The position numbers and the translations under genes are program-made. The notes below the pieces were generated by a model that saw only the letters and a list, made by a program, of their open reading frames with translations, was not told the DNA's origin and ran no database searches. 64,000 nucleotides of DNA from Diadema setosum (Eukaryota > Echinodermata > Echinoidea > Diadematoida > Diadematidae), in the NCBI GenBank assembly GCA_033980235.1, contig CM067070.1, forward strand, positions 23,648,699 through 23,712,698, in the 5' to 3' direction. Positions 38,383-49,275 of this stretch are shown here, in pieces (position 1 is the first letter of the stretch; the number at the start of each line of letters is the position of its first letter).

Positions 38383-39435
38383 GGCGCACCCACTCCCAAT
38401 AAAAAGGGAAAGAAAAGAAATAAAGAAGAATATCTTCAGCATTTCTTCGAGCATGAATGCTCATATTTTTATAACAATGTTGCCTAACTGCATTATAGAT
38501 TATATATATAATATTTCCCCATAGGGGTGTGTGTTAAAAATCAAATTTCAAAAAATTATGTAAAATAGCTGGGAGAAATGAGGTGTTTCAGCTTCACTAA
38601 CCTGGATAAGTTAGATATACCCTTTCATCCATCAAATTTTCAGGGTGGATTCTTCAGTTCAAATTATGTCCAGGGGTCCGCAAAGCCAGACTACGAGTTC
38701 TTGTCACTCAAAAAATCACCCATTTTCCGTACAAGTACCCAATGAAATATGGTCCCCTCAAATTTCACCAGAAAAGCTTTCATCTTCCAACCAAAATGAA
38801 ATTTGTAGAGGAATTCATACTCAATATCTACAGCTATTCACTTTTTTTTTTGCCAAACTACATCATTGATTTTTAATTAATTGTTTTCTTCATTTATTTT
38901 GGTATCTTTGGTACGAATTTGTGAAGGGGTCTGGGACATTCCATTGTATTTACGGGTGTGAGCCTTATAGCTGTGGGTATAGCTGTCATCTTCCATGAAT
39001 GCAAGCACAGTTCAACTTTGTTTCTGTATGCATGTTTGGTTTTGAGTTAAAAACTCGTTACTTATTTGATTATTGTTGCAATTTCCTGCTGCATTCAATT
39101 AACTGTGACTTATAACAACATTTTGTAATGTAACCACCAAGCATTAGGTCTTACATGCTGAAAGTGCAGACTGAAATAAAGTCCTTCCGCAATTAAGAAA
39201 ACACACACACACACACACACACACCATAATTTGAAGAGTTTGAGCGGGAAAATGATTCACCTTCATTTTCGTTAATTGACATAGTACAATAACTGTATTT
39301 GAAACTAAAACTGCTAAAAACAAATAAACAAGAATGAAAAATATTGGATTTTTCATAATAATAACTTCAATAATATTCCTAGATTGCTTATGAATAACGA
39401 GTATGGTATTACTGGAAAGGCTGTACATGCGTGTT
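37354..39435. other. Gene-free stretch
   Basis: No exon is supported. CAA-rich low-complexity sequence lies at 38,041-38,160, an A-run of about 30 at 38,349-38,380, and a CA tract at 39,203-39,224. Confidence 0.5.
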
Positions 39436-39441
39436 TGACTC

Positions 39442-40892
39442 TATAATTATCATGATGGAACTTATCGCAAATGTTTAAAAACAAAAGAGAAACAGTTTAC
39501 ATGGCGTCAAGATAATCCTTTGAAATTAGCTAGATTAGATTTTTATTTGATATCTAAGAAAGCATTAACATTGGTTGATAAGGTAGATATAATGTCAGGT
39601 TTTAGGACGGATCATTCTTTGATTACATTAAGTTTGAATTTAGGATATTGTAGGGGGCCGAGTTACTGGAAATTTAATAATACATTATTGAAAGATGATG
39701 TGTATATTGAAAAGATAAAAGAATTGATTACACAAACAGTTAAATTTTATGCGATAAATGATATTTCTTATGATTGTAGAGATTGTCAATTTGTTATTAA
39801 TGATCAATTATTCTTTGATACATTATTAATGTTGATAAGAGGTGAAACAATAAGTTATATGAGTCATAAGAAAAAAATGGAAAAGAATAAGGAAAAACAA
39901 TTAGAAAAAGATATAATTGAGTTGGAAGGATTGTTGTTAATACAACAAGATGAAGAATTGATTTTAGAGGAATTAAAAGAAAAGAGAGAATGTTTGGATA
40001 ACATTAGACAGGAAAAAGTGAATAGTATATGTTATAGATCGAAAATTAAGTGGATGGAACTTGGTGAAAAGCCTTCAACATATTTTTTGAATTTGGAAAA
40101 GAGTAATGTTATAGATAAACAAATTTTACAATTGGTGGATGAAAATGGAAAGATATTAAATCAGCAACAGGAAATATTAGAGGAAGTAGCAAATTTTTAT
40201 AGTTCTTTATATAAGAAGCAAAATGTTGAAGATATGGATTTACAAGAAATTTTAGAAGGTCAAGATATTCCAAGGTTAAATGAAACACTTAGATTGTCTT
40301 TAGAAGGCCATTTGCAAATAGAAGAACTGGATCAAATGTTGAAAAATATGAAAAATAACAAGTCACCTGGAATGGATGGATTTACTGTAGAATTTTTTAG
40401 AGTATTCTGGGAAGATCTGAGGTTTTTAGTGTTGAGATCATTGAATTATGCATATACAGAGGAAAATATGTCTTTTTCTCAAAAATTGGGTGTTTTAACT
40501 TTGATTCCTAAAGAAGATAAAGATAAGTATTATTTGAAAAATTGGCGACCAATTTCTTTGTTGAATGTAGTTTATAAATTAGCATCGGGATGTATTGCGA
40601 ATCGAATTAAGAAGGTTTTGTCTTTTGTGATAAGTGAAAATCAGAAAGGGTTTTTATCAGGTAGATTTATTGGAGAGAATATCCGCCGTTTATATGATTT
40701 GATTTTATATACAGATGTCAAAGATATTCCAGCATTGTTACTATTGATTGATTTTGAAAACGCTTTTGATTCAATCTCTCATGAGTTTATGATAAAAGTG
40801 ATGTCATTTTTCAATTTCGGTCCCTCAATAATTTCTTGGATAAATATTTTATATGCTGACGCTTTTTCGTCTGCTCAGATCAATGTTTTTTT
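39442..40892 (+). pseudogene. LINE ORF2 segment 1: endonuclease tail and reverse transcriptase fingers/palm
   Basis: The frame before the first ATG already reads LINE-like (KEKQFTWRQDNPLKLARLDF), the C-terminal part of an apurinic-type endonuclease. The signature SGFRTDHSLITL (SDH-type endonuclease motif) follows. A charged coiled linker precedes KNNKSPGMDGFTVEFF and NWRPISLLNVVYKL, both classic LINE reverse transcriptase motifs. LLIDFENAFDSISH near 40,740-40,785 contains the first catalytic Asp. The frame then leaves register at T7 (40,886-40,892) and stops at 40,911. The enzyme would copy its own RNA at a nicked target. Inactive as read. Confidence 0.9.
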
Positions 40893-41708
40893 ACTGAGAG
40901 ATTTAAGATAGAAAGAGGTTGCAGGCAAGGCGACCCTCTTTCTCCATATACATTTTTGTTATGCAGTGAAATATTAAATTTGATGATTTCTGGACCTAAT
41001 TCATTTGAAGGGATAAAAATAGATAATATGTTTCACAGAATAGTTCAATATGCAGATGATACACTGTTGACATTAAATGGTACAGAGAAGGATTTATTTA
41101 TAGCAATGAATATTGTTGATAGATTTGCAAATATATCTGGTTTAAAAATTAATGAAAATAAAACAAAAGTAATATGGATAGGGAAATGTAAGAATAAAGG
41201 AGATAGAATGTTGCCTGAAAGAAATCTTCATTGGGTGTATGAAGGAGGTTTTAAGTATCTAGGTATACATTTTTTTGTTGACTTAGAGAGAACTGTTCAG
41301 TATAATTATTATGAAAAAATGGAAGTGATTAGGAAACAAATGAACTCTTGGCGTAAACGCTATTTAACAGTGCTTGGTAGAATTGTAGTTATTAAGTCAT
41401 TGTTGTTATCAAAATTGAATTATTTGTTTTTGTCTTTGCCAAGTCCAAAAGGTAATTTTTTGAATGAGATAAATGATATGTTTTATAGTTTTATATGGGA
41501 AAGGAAGCCGGATAAAATAAACAGAATTCAAATGACTCAGACATATGCGCAATGGGGAGTGAAAATGATAAATATTTACACGCAGGTTACAGCATTGAAA
41601 ATATCATGGATTAGGAGATTGTTATTTACAACGGATAAATGGTCAGAAAAATTATTGAGTATATTTTTACCCCAGACCCATCAATTAGATATGAGTCTCG
41701 GAAACGAT
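40893..41708 (+). pseudogene. LINE ORF2 segment 2: reverse transcriptase catalytic core and thumb
   Basis: Directly after the T7 run the frame reads ERGCRQGDPLSPYTF, the conserved motif that follows the first catalytic region. QYADDTLL at about 41,046-41,069 is the YADD catalytic box with both active-site Asp present. KYLGIHF and SWRKRYLTVLGRI are typical thumb-region motifs. The frame ends in irrelevant sequence after the T12 run at 41,708-41,719. All catalytic residues seen are intact, so loss of function rests on the frameshifts and the missing 5' end. Confidence 0.9.
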
Positions 41709-41719
41709 TTTTTTTTTTT

Positions 41720-42604
41720 GAACAAGCCTCACATACGTGTAATCCCTTTTGGAAAGAAGTATTCACAGCTTACGGCGATTTACTTTCGGTTTATTGTAAT
41801 AATTTTCAATGTCAACCTTTGTGGAAAAATAATAAAATTACCATAGGGAATGTGTCGGTTTTCAAACGAAAGTGGTATAAAAAAGGAATTCGTTTTGTTA
41901 ATGATTTGCTAGACGAAGAAGGAAATGTATTATCATTCACTGCCTTTGAGAGGAAATATGATGTTGACGTTAATTTTTTAGATTATTTTGGATTGTGTCA
42001 TGCGGTTACAAAAGCAGGTTGTGATGGAAATATGAATAATGTGGAAAAGTTATGTCAACCAATTATACCTGATACCTTAAAATTGGTTATAAAATATCGT
42101 AAAGAATGCTCACATATTTATGCTGTTTTGTTAAAGAATAGAAATTATGTATATCAATGTAAAGGATTTTTAAAATGGCGACAACTGATACAACTTGAAG
42201 AAAAGAAATGGCAATCTTTTTCGTTGGCCCCGTTCAAGTGCACGGAGGATGTTAATTTACGATGGTTTCAGTTTAAAGTAGTTAATAGAATTTTATATAC
42301 AAATAAGATGTTGAATAGAATTGGATTGGTTGAAAGAAAAGAATGTTCATTTTGTAATGTGTATGTTGAGACTTTAATACATTTTTTGAGTGAGTGTCAA
42401 TATGTTGATAGATTGTGGGTTGAAGTAAGAGAATGGATTAATTTTAACACGGGGTTAGACATAACATTTACGACGGAAAATAAATTATTTGGTTTTGGGG
42501 GTATTAACAATTCGGCATTGAATTGTATTACCATGCTTGTGAGATATGAAATTTATGTTTGTAAAATAAGAAAAATAATACCTCGTTTTGATTTATGTAA
42601 ATAA
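41720..42604 (+). pseudogene. LINE ORF2 segment 3: C-terminal region with cysteine motif
   Basis: From the T12 run a third register is open to a stop at 42,604. Downstream of FKVVNRILYTNKML is CSFCNVYVETLIHFLSEC (about 42,344-42,397), the Cx2C...HxxxxC zinc-binding-like motif typical of this LINE class, then LWVEVREW. This motif occurs in the - strand copy at 34 kb too. The domain is implicated in RNA binding in related elements. The 3' UTR after the stop is about 200 bases. Confidence 0.85.
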
Positions 42605-42818
42605 AGTATAATGGAATATTATGATAAAGAGAAATTTCTTGCAAGAAATAATCACAAGTTGCAAGTGTTTCAGAAAAAATGGTGTCTCTTTAGACACCTT
42701 TTTTCTTGATGTATGTTATATTGTACTGAATTCGAAAAAGTATGATGTTATTTGAAATATGATGTATTACAAAAGAGAATAATAAATATCCCAGTGAGGG
42801 AAAAAAAAAGAAAAAAGA

Positions 42819-43151
42819 GTGTGGCCAATTTTGCAATCAAACTCTTCAGATGACGACTAAATAAAACCTTTCAACTTTTGACTTCCTTATTGTTGATGAT
42901 GATGATGTTTTGCTGTGTGGTGCTACTGATCTTTTGGTATGTTTGTACTTATTGATGGCGTATGTGGCCTCCCCCCCCCCCTTCCCCAAGAAAGAGCAGC
43001 GGTTGTTTCTTGTCGTGTGTGCGTGTATATGTGTGTATGTTTGGGATGAGGTTATTGCTGTAACCAGGTTTTGTCCCGCATTTCCCCTATTTCCAAACCC
43101 GGTAAAGATCCCTTTTCTTCCTAACAGAATCTGCTGCCCCTCCTCGACTCC
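42819..43151. other. Gene-free stretch
   Basis: GATGATGATG and a C-run at about 42,970 are visible, with TG-rich sequence at 43,015-43,045. Overlapping frames on the two strands look incidental. Confidence 0.45.
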
Positions 43152-43295
43152 CGGGGGCATTTCATGAAGCATTTTGGTCGGATGTTTTTCTGCCGAACTG
43201 TTACAAGCAATTGAAATCCTTGCACCTGATTGCCTGAGAGCAATTGTGTTGTCAGACAACTTTGTCAGACAAACAGCTTCATGAAAAACTGCTCC
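43152..43295. mobile_element. Short inverted-repeat element with TTTCATGAAGC ends
   Basis: CATTTCATGAAGC near the left end is matched by GCTTCATGAAAA at the right end (11 perfect bases inverted). Inside are TTGTCAGACAACTTTGTCAGACAA words. The style resembles the element at 54,543-54,705, which has TTTCATCAAC ends and CTGACAA words, but the sequences differ. Confidence 0.5.
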
Positions 43296-43890
43296 ACCCG
43301 TATTCCTAATCTCGTCTAGTAGCCTCTCTATATATCTTGTTATCATGTCCGATGTTGCTGTCGGTTACAGCTCGTTATTCCGAAGGTTCGTTATTCCGAA
43401 GGCTCTTCAGTCCGAAGATTCGTTATTCCGAAGGTTCGTTTTTCCGAATTTCATTTTCGGATGAACATATCTTCGGAATAGCGAACCTTCGGAATAACGC
43501 CACAAAATGTTCGGATTAACGAACCCTTTTTCATTTTCGGATTAACGAACCTCTGGGTACAGGGAATTTGTGTGTTTCGGATTAACGAACCTGCGGAATA
43601 ACGAACCTTCGGAATAGCGAACCTTCGGAATAACGAACAGCACCCATGAAAACTACTCCACCCGTATTCCTAATCTCGTCTAGTAGCCTCTCTGTATATC
43701 TTGTTATCATGTCCGATGTTGCTGTCGGTTACAGCTCGTGATTCCGAAGGTTCGTTATTCCGAAGGCTCTTCAGTCCGAAGATTCGTTATTCCGAACGTT
43801 CGTTTTTCCGAATTTCATTTTCGGATGAACAAATCTTCGGAATAACGAACCTTCGGAATATCGAATCTTCGGAATAACGAACAGCACCCG
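43283..43890. repeat. Tandem duplication carrying arrays of GGAATAACGAACC units
   Basis: The unit CCACCCGTATTCCTAATCTC starts at 43,294 and recurs at 43,658, an offset of 364. Each copy then has many short units alternating TTCGTTATTCCGAAGG and CCTTCGGAATAACGAA, which are inverted relative to each other. The second copy lacks the segment containing CCACAAAATGTTCGG. This block is the CpG-preserved relative of the decayed sequence at 1-270. Confidence 0.85.
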
Positions 43891-44183
43891 TTGCTGTCAG
43901 TGTTGCTACTCCTTTCAGTAAGAGATGATGCCACGAGAAAACGTTACTTTGTCTAAAAACAAACAAACAAAAAACAAAACAAAAAACAAACAAAAACAAA
44001 ATGAAAACTGAGTAAAAACTTATACGAGCAAAACAGTGAAAGTTTGATCAAATCAGATGAAAATTAGGGAAGTTATGAAATTGTGAGGTTGCGCTAATTT
44101 TCAGTGTACATACGTACATAAAGTCATGGAATTTCCACATTCTTGATGAAACGCACAGTGACGGAATTTGCCCCGCGATCGGA

Positions 44184-44230
44184 AATGGATCTGATTTATC
44201 ACTATATTATAGTGATCAATCAGATCCATT
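44184..44230. repeat. 47-base near-perfect palindrome
   Basis: AATGGATCTGATT on the left matches AATCAGATCCATT on the right. The inner parts ATCACTATA and TATAGTGAT also pair; one mismatch lies between them. It could extrude a long hairpin or be a collapsed inverted-repeat element. Confidence 0.85.
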
Positions 44231-44727
44231 AAATTTTCTTAAAATATTATTTTAAAGGTAGTAAGCCAGGAATAGCACTATGTTTTGCATTTAACTACCA
44301 GAAAATTAAGATTTTAACATTTTTGCCATTTTTTTTTGTACAGTGGAAAATTGTGAGGTGATGATCTTTGATAGACATAGAAAATTTAGACCATTTTGTT
44401 GTTACAAAATACAAATCGACCAATCCCCATATAGACCTATATGTCTAAGTACCGCGGGGATATAGGGCCGATAGACCTAACGGTATATAGACCTAAAAAA
44501 GTCGCATCTGGATAACCAATAGATATATCCTATATCACATGAATTTAATGGCTCGTTTATAAACATGGTGCCAAGGGAACAGTGAAAGCCCTTTAATAAT
44601 CTTCCAAATTTGAGTCAAGTATATAGACTATAAGACGATTCATATATAGATTTGAAGAAAAAAAAATCGCTTCCGCATAATTTGTCCTATCACGTGACAT
44701 AATGGCTCGTGCCTTCCGGGAATTTAA

Positions 44728-44728
<1 letters not shown>

Positions 44729-44770
<42 letters not shown>
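44729..44770. repeat. T homopolymer, about 42 bases
   Basis: A pure T-run, the longest homopolymer noticed. Its length in the assembly may be unreliable. Confidence 0.9.
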
Positions 44771-44773
<3 letters not shown>

Positions 44774-44985
44774 CCACTGAATACACCAATTGACCTCAAT
44801 AAAAAATGTAACTTCTGACGAACAGATGGAGATTCCATCAAATTTGGACTAATGTAAATATGAAAATGATAGAATCTTAAGTTTTCGCGTGTTTTTCAGT
44901 GTCAGTTTCAGTTTCAGTTTGATTGTATTTTTGCATAAAAATTCCACGGAAATCATATGAAAATGACAACACGTGCATCTGACAA

Positions 44986-45066
44986 CAACAACAACAACAT
45001 CAACAACAGCAGCAGCAGAAGCAGCAGCAGCATAACAACAACAACAACAACACACACTCACACACA
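44986..45066. repeat. CAA/CAG trinucleotide tract
   Basis: (CAA)n, then CAGCAGCAG, then (CAA)n and CACACA. It explains the Val- and Cys-rich frame on the - strand. Confidence 0.9.
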
Positions 45067-45475
45067 AAATATTACATTCAGCATGGTATACAATCGCAAA
45101 TGTAGAAAGATCTTGAAGTATTTTGAAATGTGAAATTCAAAAAAAAATGGACGATACATTTTGTTTCTATAAGTAAAGATGGGGAAGATGCATGCAGGAG
45201 CCTGCCAACTGTTTGATAGTTTTGTCAAAAGTATAGGCCTAAAATGAATTTGAAGATGGCCATGAAAGCATCACGTCACAATTCGCAGATTGTACACAAC
45301 ACCATAGACCCGTTTAGCATGACATTTTTTTTTTTTTTTTTTGCTCCTGCAACAATAGGCCTAATTGCTCCATCATAATTATTTTGTTCAAGGACTTTTA
45401 AGGTTGTGATAGGGTTTTAGGTTTTGTTTAGCTAGTGTTATGTCCCGGGTATATAGAGTTCAGAAAGGATAGTTT

Positions 45476-45516
45476 AGCCAAGGAGGTATGAGAGAAACTC
45501 TCATACCTCCTTGGCT
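45476..45516. repeat. Short perfect hairpin with CCAAGG/CCTTGG ends (copy 2)
   Basis: A 19-base stem, AGCCAAGGAGGTATGAGAG, pairs perfectly with its complement across an AAA loop. The CCAAGGAGGTA core is shared with 27,335-27,365. Taking CCAAGG/CCTTGG as the ends, the flanks are TTTAG and CTTAG, a 5-base direct repeat with one mismatch. Confidence 0.85.
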
Positions 45517-46219
45517 TAGCTTAGCGTGCATATTTAATGGGAGTAGGCCCTACTATTGTCTCAAGAGTAAATGTCCTTTACTGGAATTAGTTAATTATTG
45601 CTGGGTTAAAAGAGATTAGAATGAACTGATGCAGAGTAGAAGCGGCAGCCCTACATCTTATCAGTTCTTAATTTTCACTTTTTTTCGCATTATAGTTCAC
45701 TAGAAGTCTCGTGATTACAGGTCGGGATGATAAAATCATCATCTTTGTCACATCAGTTGTTGCGTGTTGCGTATTTATGGTATCACTTTCATTTTTATGA
45801 ACGCATCGGAAACTTGAAAATTCCACTGAGTAGCAGGCCTATTGAATTCTTTACTCCCCGATCCCCCCCCCCCCCCCCCCCGGTCCGACTTCCATGATGT
45901 TCTGTTTATCTGATGGTTACGGTTAGTCTGTTTTACTGGCTATACTCAATGTCATTTTGACCGATGAACAGGCCGTTTCTCACATCATCGTTCTGTAAAA
46001 GCAAAAAGTAAAAGTAAAAGTAAAGTATAAGTAGAATGGTAGGTCTCGGCGCCTCCTCAACGCGCTCACAGTACCGAGTCGTTGAAGTTTCAAAAAGCAG
46101 CGAACTGTACAGTGGTCACCAAGAACAACCTCCCGGCTCCTCAGCAATTTCATGACCACCGTTTCAGTAGCGGAGCATGGCAAAGGTTAGGGGGTGTGTC
46201 CTCGCCTGCGTCGTGCTGA

Positions 46220-46227
46220 TATAAAAG
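46220..46227 (+). promoter_or_regulatory. TATA-box-like motif upstream of SORL1
   Basis: TATAAAAG preceded by GC-balanced sequence, 586 bases upstream of the SORL1 start codon and on the same strand. Whether it drives SORL1, another transcript or none cannot be told from the sequence. Confidence 0.25.
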
Positions 46228-46559
46228 CCGAAAGCTGGAAAACCAGCAGAGAAGGTTCTCTCTCCACCTTTCCGAGAAAAAAAAATACCCCCTATTAACT
46301 ATCTGTCTCCTCTTAGCCTAAATGTTCTTCTCTTTCCCTCTCTATCTAGCAAATCTCAAAAACGGAATTACCAAATATAAATATTTCCGTACAGTTTGAG
46401 CATGAACGAAGTTTGAAGGCGGATGTATGGCGATTGTTTATTGTGGCACAGTGAAAAGTTTCAGAGCACGATACCCATGACATGACGTCATTATATCCTC
46501 TTCCATAACTTCCACCTCCCTGCGTCGCGCATATTACCGTCCTGTTTCGTGATAGCATG

Positions 46560-46812
46560 CATGTTCGCTATCACCGGCTGCACAGATGTGTGAGGAGAAC
46601 TTGCTAGGGTTAGCGTTTTGGTGCATTACGTCAAATGCTGCAGGAGGTACGTAGCTACGTACGTACGGTACGCATGCTGTGCGGCTGGGGACTGGTCCAT
46701 GGTAGCTAGCTCGCTCCTACACCCACCACACAGCTTTGGATTGTGTGATGGTGACAGTATTGTAAAGCTGCGCTGCCTGATGATACCATTTACTGGGTCG
46801 GACGAGTAAAAG
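46560..46812 (+). promoter_or_regulatory. Probable SORL1 promoter/5'UTR region
   Basis: CpG-containing sequence immediately upstream of the SORL1 start, including alternating ACGTACGTACGG at about 46,656-46,670. The start codon context is AAAGATGGCG, a good initiation context. The transcription start is not visible. Confidence 0.4.
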
Positions 46813-47085
46813 ATGGCGACTGACCTTGCAAAGTGGATTTTGCTTGTGCACGTTCTCCTAATAACGTGTACCTTAGTGCAGCCCATTCGGGTCGGATCCA
46901 GAGCAAAAACCTTACACTTCCCACACCAGTCAGACGATGATGGAATAAGGAGAATAAGGCGAAGCGTCTCGGCCGAAGATGACGCCACCGCTGACAGTCC
47001 TCGATCTCGTGTTGCACGGCAGGCCACGGGCTCTGCTGGCGCCGGGGGTTTGGGCGATGACAATAGCAATATTCGTGTCACAAAG
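46813..47085 (+). CDS. SORL1 exon 1: signal peptide and propeptide
   Basis: This encodes 91 residues ending at AAG|GTTAGT, phase 0. Residues 7-24 are a hydrophobic signal peptide for entry into the secretory pathway. RRIRR|S at 46-51 is a furin-type site at the position of the RRKR|S propeptide site of vertebrate sorLA; RVAR at 66-69 could be a second. The exon ends NIRVTK, matching the point where the human protein has IKVYGQ before the VPS10 domain. Without splicing the frame runs past the donor to a stop at 47,181. SORL1 is a type I sorting receptor cycling between trans-Golgi, endosome and retromer. Confidence 0.9.
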
Positions 47086-48222
47086 GTTAGTCAACAAGTC
47101 GCTGTAGAATCACTCAATCAGGAAGCAATTCGTAATAGAATGTATGTGATGGCTGAGCAACAAAATGTTGCTCAGCTTTAACCCCCGAAGGTGTTTTGAC
47201 AATTGCGAATCGTCATTTTAAGAAGTGCATCGTAACAATCTAGATCTAATCCCATACAACATAGCTAGTCATAGATTCTACTAGTCAATGCATTTTGAAA
47301 TTTGATTGAGTCTATGAGAACCTCTGGCAGCATTTACATTTTTTATGCAATAGAACTCTAGGTAGGTTACTACAGCTTTAATCGATAGGCCTACAGTACA
47401 GGGGATTCTGTGCTGTGTGGAGCCAGATGCAGCCTCGTGGATTGTATCCGGATCCCTGACCCTGGCCCAGCAAGATACAGACTGATCTTTTGGTCAACAT
47501 TTCAATCGCCTTCCTAGCTAAAGAGTGGCTTTCTAGTCTAGAGTAGATGCTCTGCCTCTAGCCTGCTCATTAACATCCATAAATTTAAAAGAATGGCATA
47601 GGGCCTAATGCCAATTAGGACCAGCTCTGAAAGTGATATTTGCCAATTAGACACCTATCTGCTATAAGATGTCTTGTTGTAGTCCATTTTTGTACTGCGT
47701 AAGCACTCTCACTCAGTCTTATCCTATGAAAAGAGTGTATTTTAAACATTGTCATTGATTGTATTGTATTTGCCAATTTTTATAGACCATACACTGTATG
47801 TATTCTGTAGATTACGATGGTTTCTACATTGTGAATATTACTAGATGTAGAATCAAGTGGTGCTGCTCTTGGAATTGCATTTTGTACACTGGGTCTATTA
47901 GTAGTAGTAATGTCTTTATGATTTTGATTTTTTTTTTGTCTTGTATAGCGTCTAGTATGTGCAGTACCCAGTATGTAAAGTCTGTATTGTGCCTGTGAAG
48001 TGCTTGTTTATTATTTAATGTATCTTCATTTCGAAATCTTTTTATAAAATCACTTGTCATGTTTTTTCCACAGACTACAAATAATTTTTGTGAAGTCATG
48101 AAATCAAGAAATGATGACATGAATAGTGGCCGATTTGTCCAACCTATCTGATATACATGTAAAATGCATTAGTGTATTATCACATTGTGCTCTCTGTGTG
48201 TGTTTGTTTTTTTGCATCGCAG
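47086..48222 (+). other. SORL1 intron 1
   Basis: It opens GTTAGT and closes with TTTTTTGCATCGCAG. About 1.1 kb, AT-rich, with no repeat family recognised and no alternative exon supported. Confidence 0.8.
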
Positions 48223-48459
48223 GCCGATATCAACGACCCCCACCCTGAGCTAATTGTGCACTGGGCAGGGGAGAACAGCGATGTCATCCTGTGCCTAACA
48301 CGCAGCATCACGCAAACGGCAGCTTCGACGAGTAATGTGTACATTTCCAGGGATTATGGTGCTTCTTTCGATGAAGTCACCACCCAGATGGCGAATTCCT
48401 ACTCAGGAGTGGCGCCGATTTATGACCGCTTCTACAGCAGCAAGGCGGATATTGAAAGA
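48223..48459 (+). CDS. SORL1 exon 2: start of VPS10 beta-propeller
   Basis: This encodes 79 residues, phase 0 at both ends, between CGCAG| and |GTAAGT. ELIVHWAGENSDVILCLTR matches the first strand of the sorLA ten-bladed propeller (VVHWAGE in human). NVYISRDYGASF is an Asp-box (SxDxGxSF), the repeated turn motif of VPS10 blades. IYDRFYSSKADIER corresponds to FYHSPADNKR. The propeller binds propeptide and Abeta-type ligands in vertebrates. Confidence 0.95.
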
Positions 48460-48486
48460 GTAAGTCTGTGTGCTTTTAGATTTATG

Positions 48487-48699
48487 TACTGTACAGCATG
48501 ATATTTTCGTGGCATGAAATGTTTGTGAATTGGAACCGACGGCCTTGTTTGTGGCATAACATTTCTGCGAGTTGCCTCTAACATTCAATGCATAGTGTAG
48601 ACAAGAACTTTTCAAGTGCATTTTAATTTTGTGAATCTTGACTCTAGCGGAATTCACAAAAAAATTGAAATGCACACAAGCATTCCTTGTTTTACAGTA
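48487..48699. repeat. Dispersed repeat (family 4, copy 3) in SORL1 intron 2
   Basis: It begins TACTGTACAGCATGATATTTTCG and ends TTGTTTTACAGTA, so CTGTA/TACAG ends are flanked by TA. The interior order of phrases is that of 25,119-25,340. It starts only 27 bases after the exon 2 donor. Confidence 0.75.
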
Positions 48700-48714
48700 T
48701 TTTCCCCATAATGG

Positions 48715-49275
48715 CCACTAAAAGAAACACTCAAATCCAAATACAGTATACAACACATTGAACGGAGAGAAAACAGCAATGTGTGCAAACACATCGGAGA
48801 AGTTTCACAAAAATTAGACAATCCATTCAGAAGTAATACATATTTTAAGATTTGGTGCAGCCATTGCTGGATGAGAAGCCTACAAGTCTTTGTGAGGTCA
48901 ATATGGGAAAATGATGTACAGAAGATATTTCTAAAGAACATTCAGTATGTTTTCACATTTTTTTTTTCGCATTTAAAGAACTTTAGAGCACTTCACTGTA
49001 CCTCTTTCAGACAGTACAGTCGAGGGATTTACACTTTTCATTTAAAAAAAGAAGAAATTTTATGTTCTTTACATGGTTGTTTCCAAATAAAGATGACATC
49101 ATGAATTGTACATTTAATCTTCTCATCCAGGGATGGCTGCTAAATGCACCAAAACTTTAAAAATTCATAACTTTTGAATGGATTGTTCAATTTTCCTAAA
49201 ATTTTGCTTACATGTACGTTCTCTACTGTACTTGATTGCTACTTTCACTCAATTCGCATAAATGTGTTTTCGGGT
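48715..49275. mobile_element. Decayed foldback element (family 5, copy 1) in SORL1 intron 2
   Basis: Left-arm words AAGTTTCACAAAAATTAGAC and GCTGGATGAGAAG are mirrored on the right by CTTCTCATCCAG, AAAACTTTAAAAATTCATAA and TTTCACTCAATTC. These match the arms of the young element at 59,428-59,993. This copy is much older, with many substitutions. Confidence 0.7.

Larger units (their letters stand above)
39436..42818 (+). mobile_element. LINE, L1/Tx1-like, nearly intact ORF2 but 5'-truncated
   Basis: It starts within the endonuclease C-terminus (an in-frame stop at about 39,434 is followed at once by endonuclease-like sequence) and ends in an A-rich tail at about 42,800-42,818. The order is endonuclease tail, coiled linker, reverse transcriptase, C-terminal cysteine motif, short 3' UTR. 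Two frameshifts divide the ORF, each at a T-run (T7 at 40,886-40,892, T12 at 41,708-41,719). Codon use is very AT-rich, with many Lys, Asn and Ile codons. No clear target-site duplication was found by eye. It is the same broad family as the - strand copy at 34 kb. Confidence 0.9.
43891..46200. other. Gene-free stretch with palindromes and homopolymers
   Basis: A near-perfect 47-base palindrome lies at 44,184-44,230, a T-run of about 42 at 44,729-44,770, CAA/CAG repeats at 44,986-45,066, a perfect hairpin at 45,476-45,516, and a C-run at about 45,866-45,881. No exon is supported. Confidence 0.5.

Noticed and set aside
42846..43346. 166-codon frame on the - strand
   Set aside because: It crosses an inverted-repeat element and simple repeats; no domain is recognised.
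43370..43890. Regular short repeats that superficially resemble a CRISPR array
   Set aside because: Units are in both orientations with no unique spacers of constant length, and the genome is an intron-bearing animal; this is a dispersed tandem repeat.
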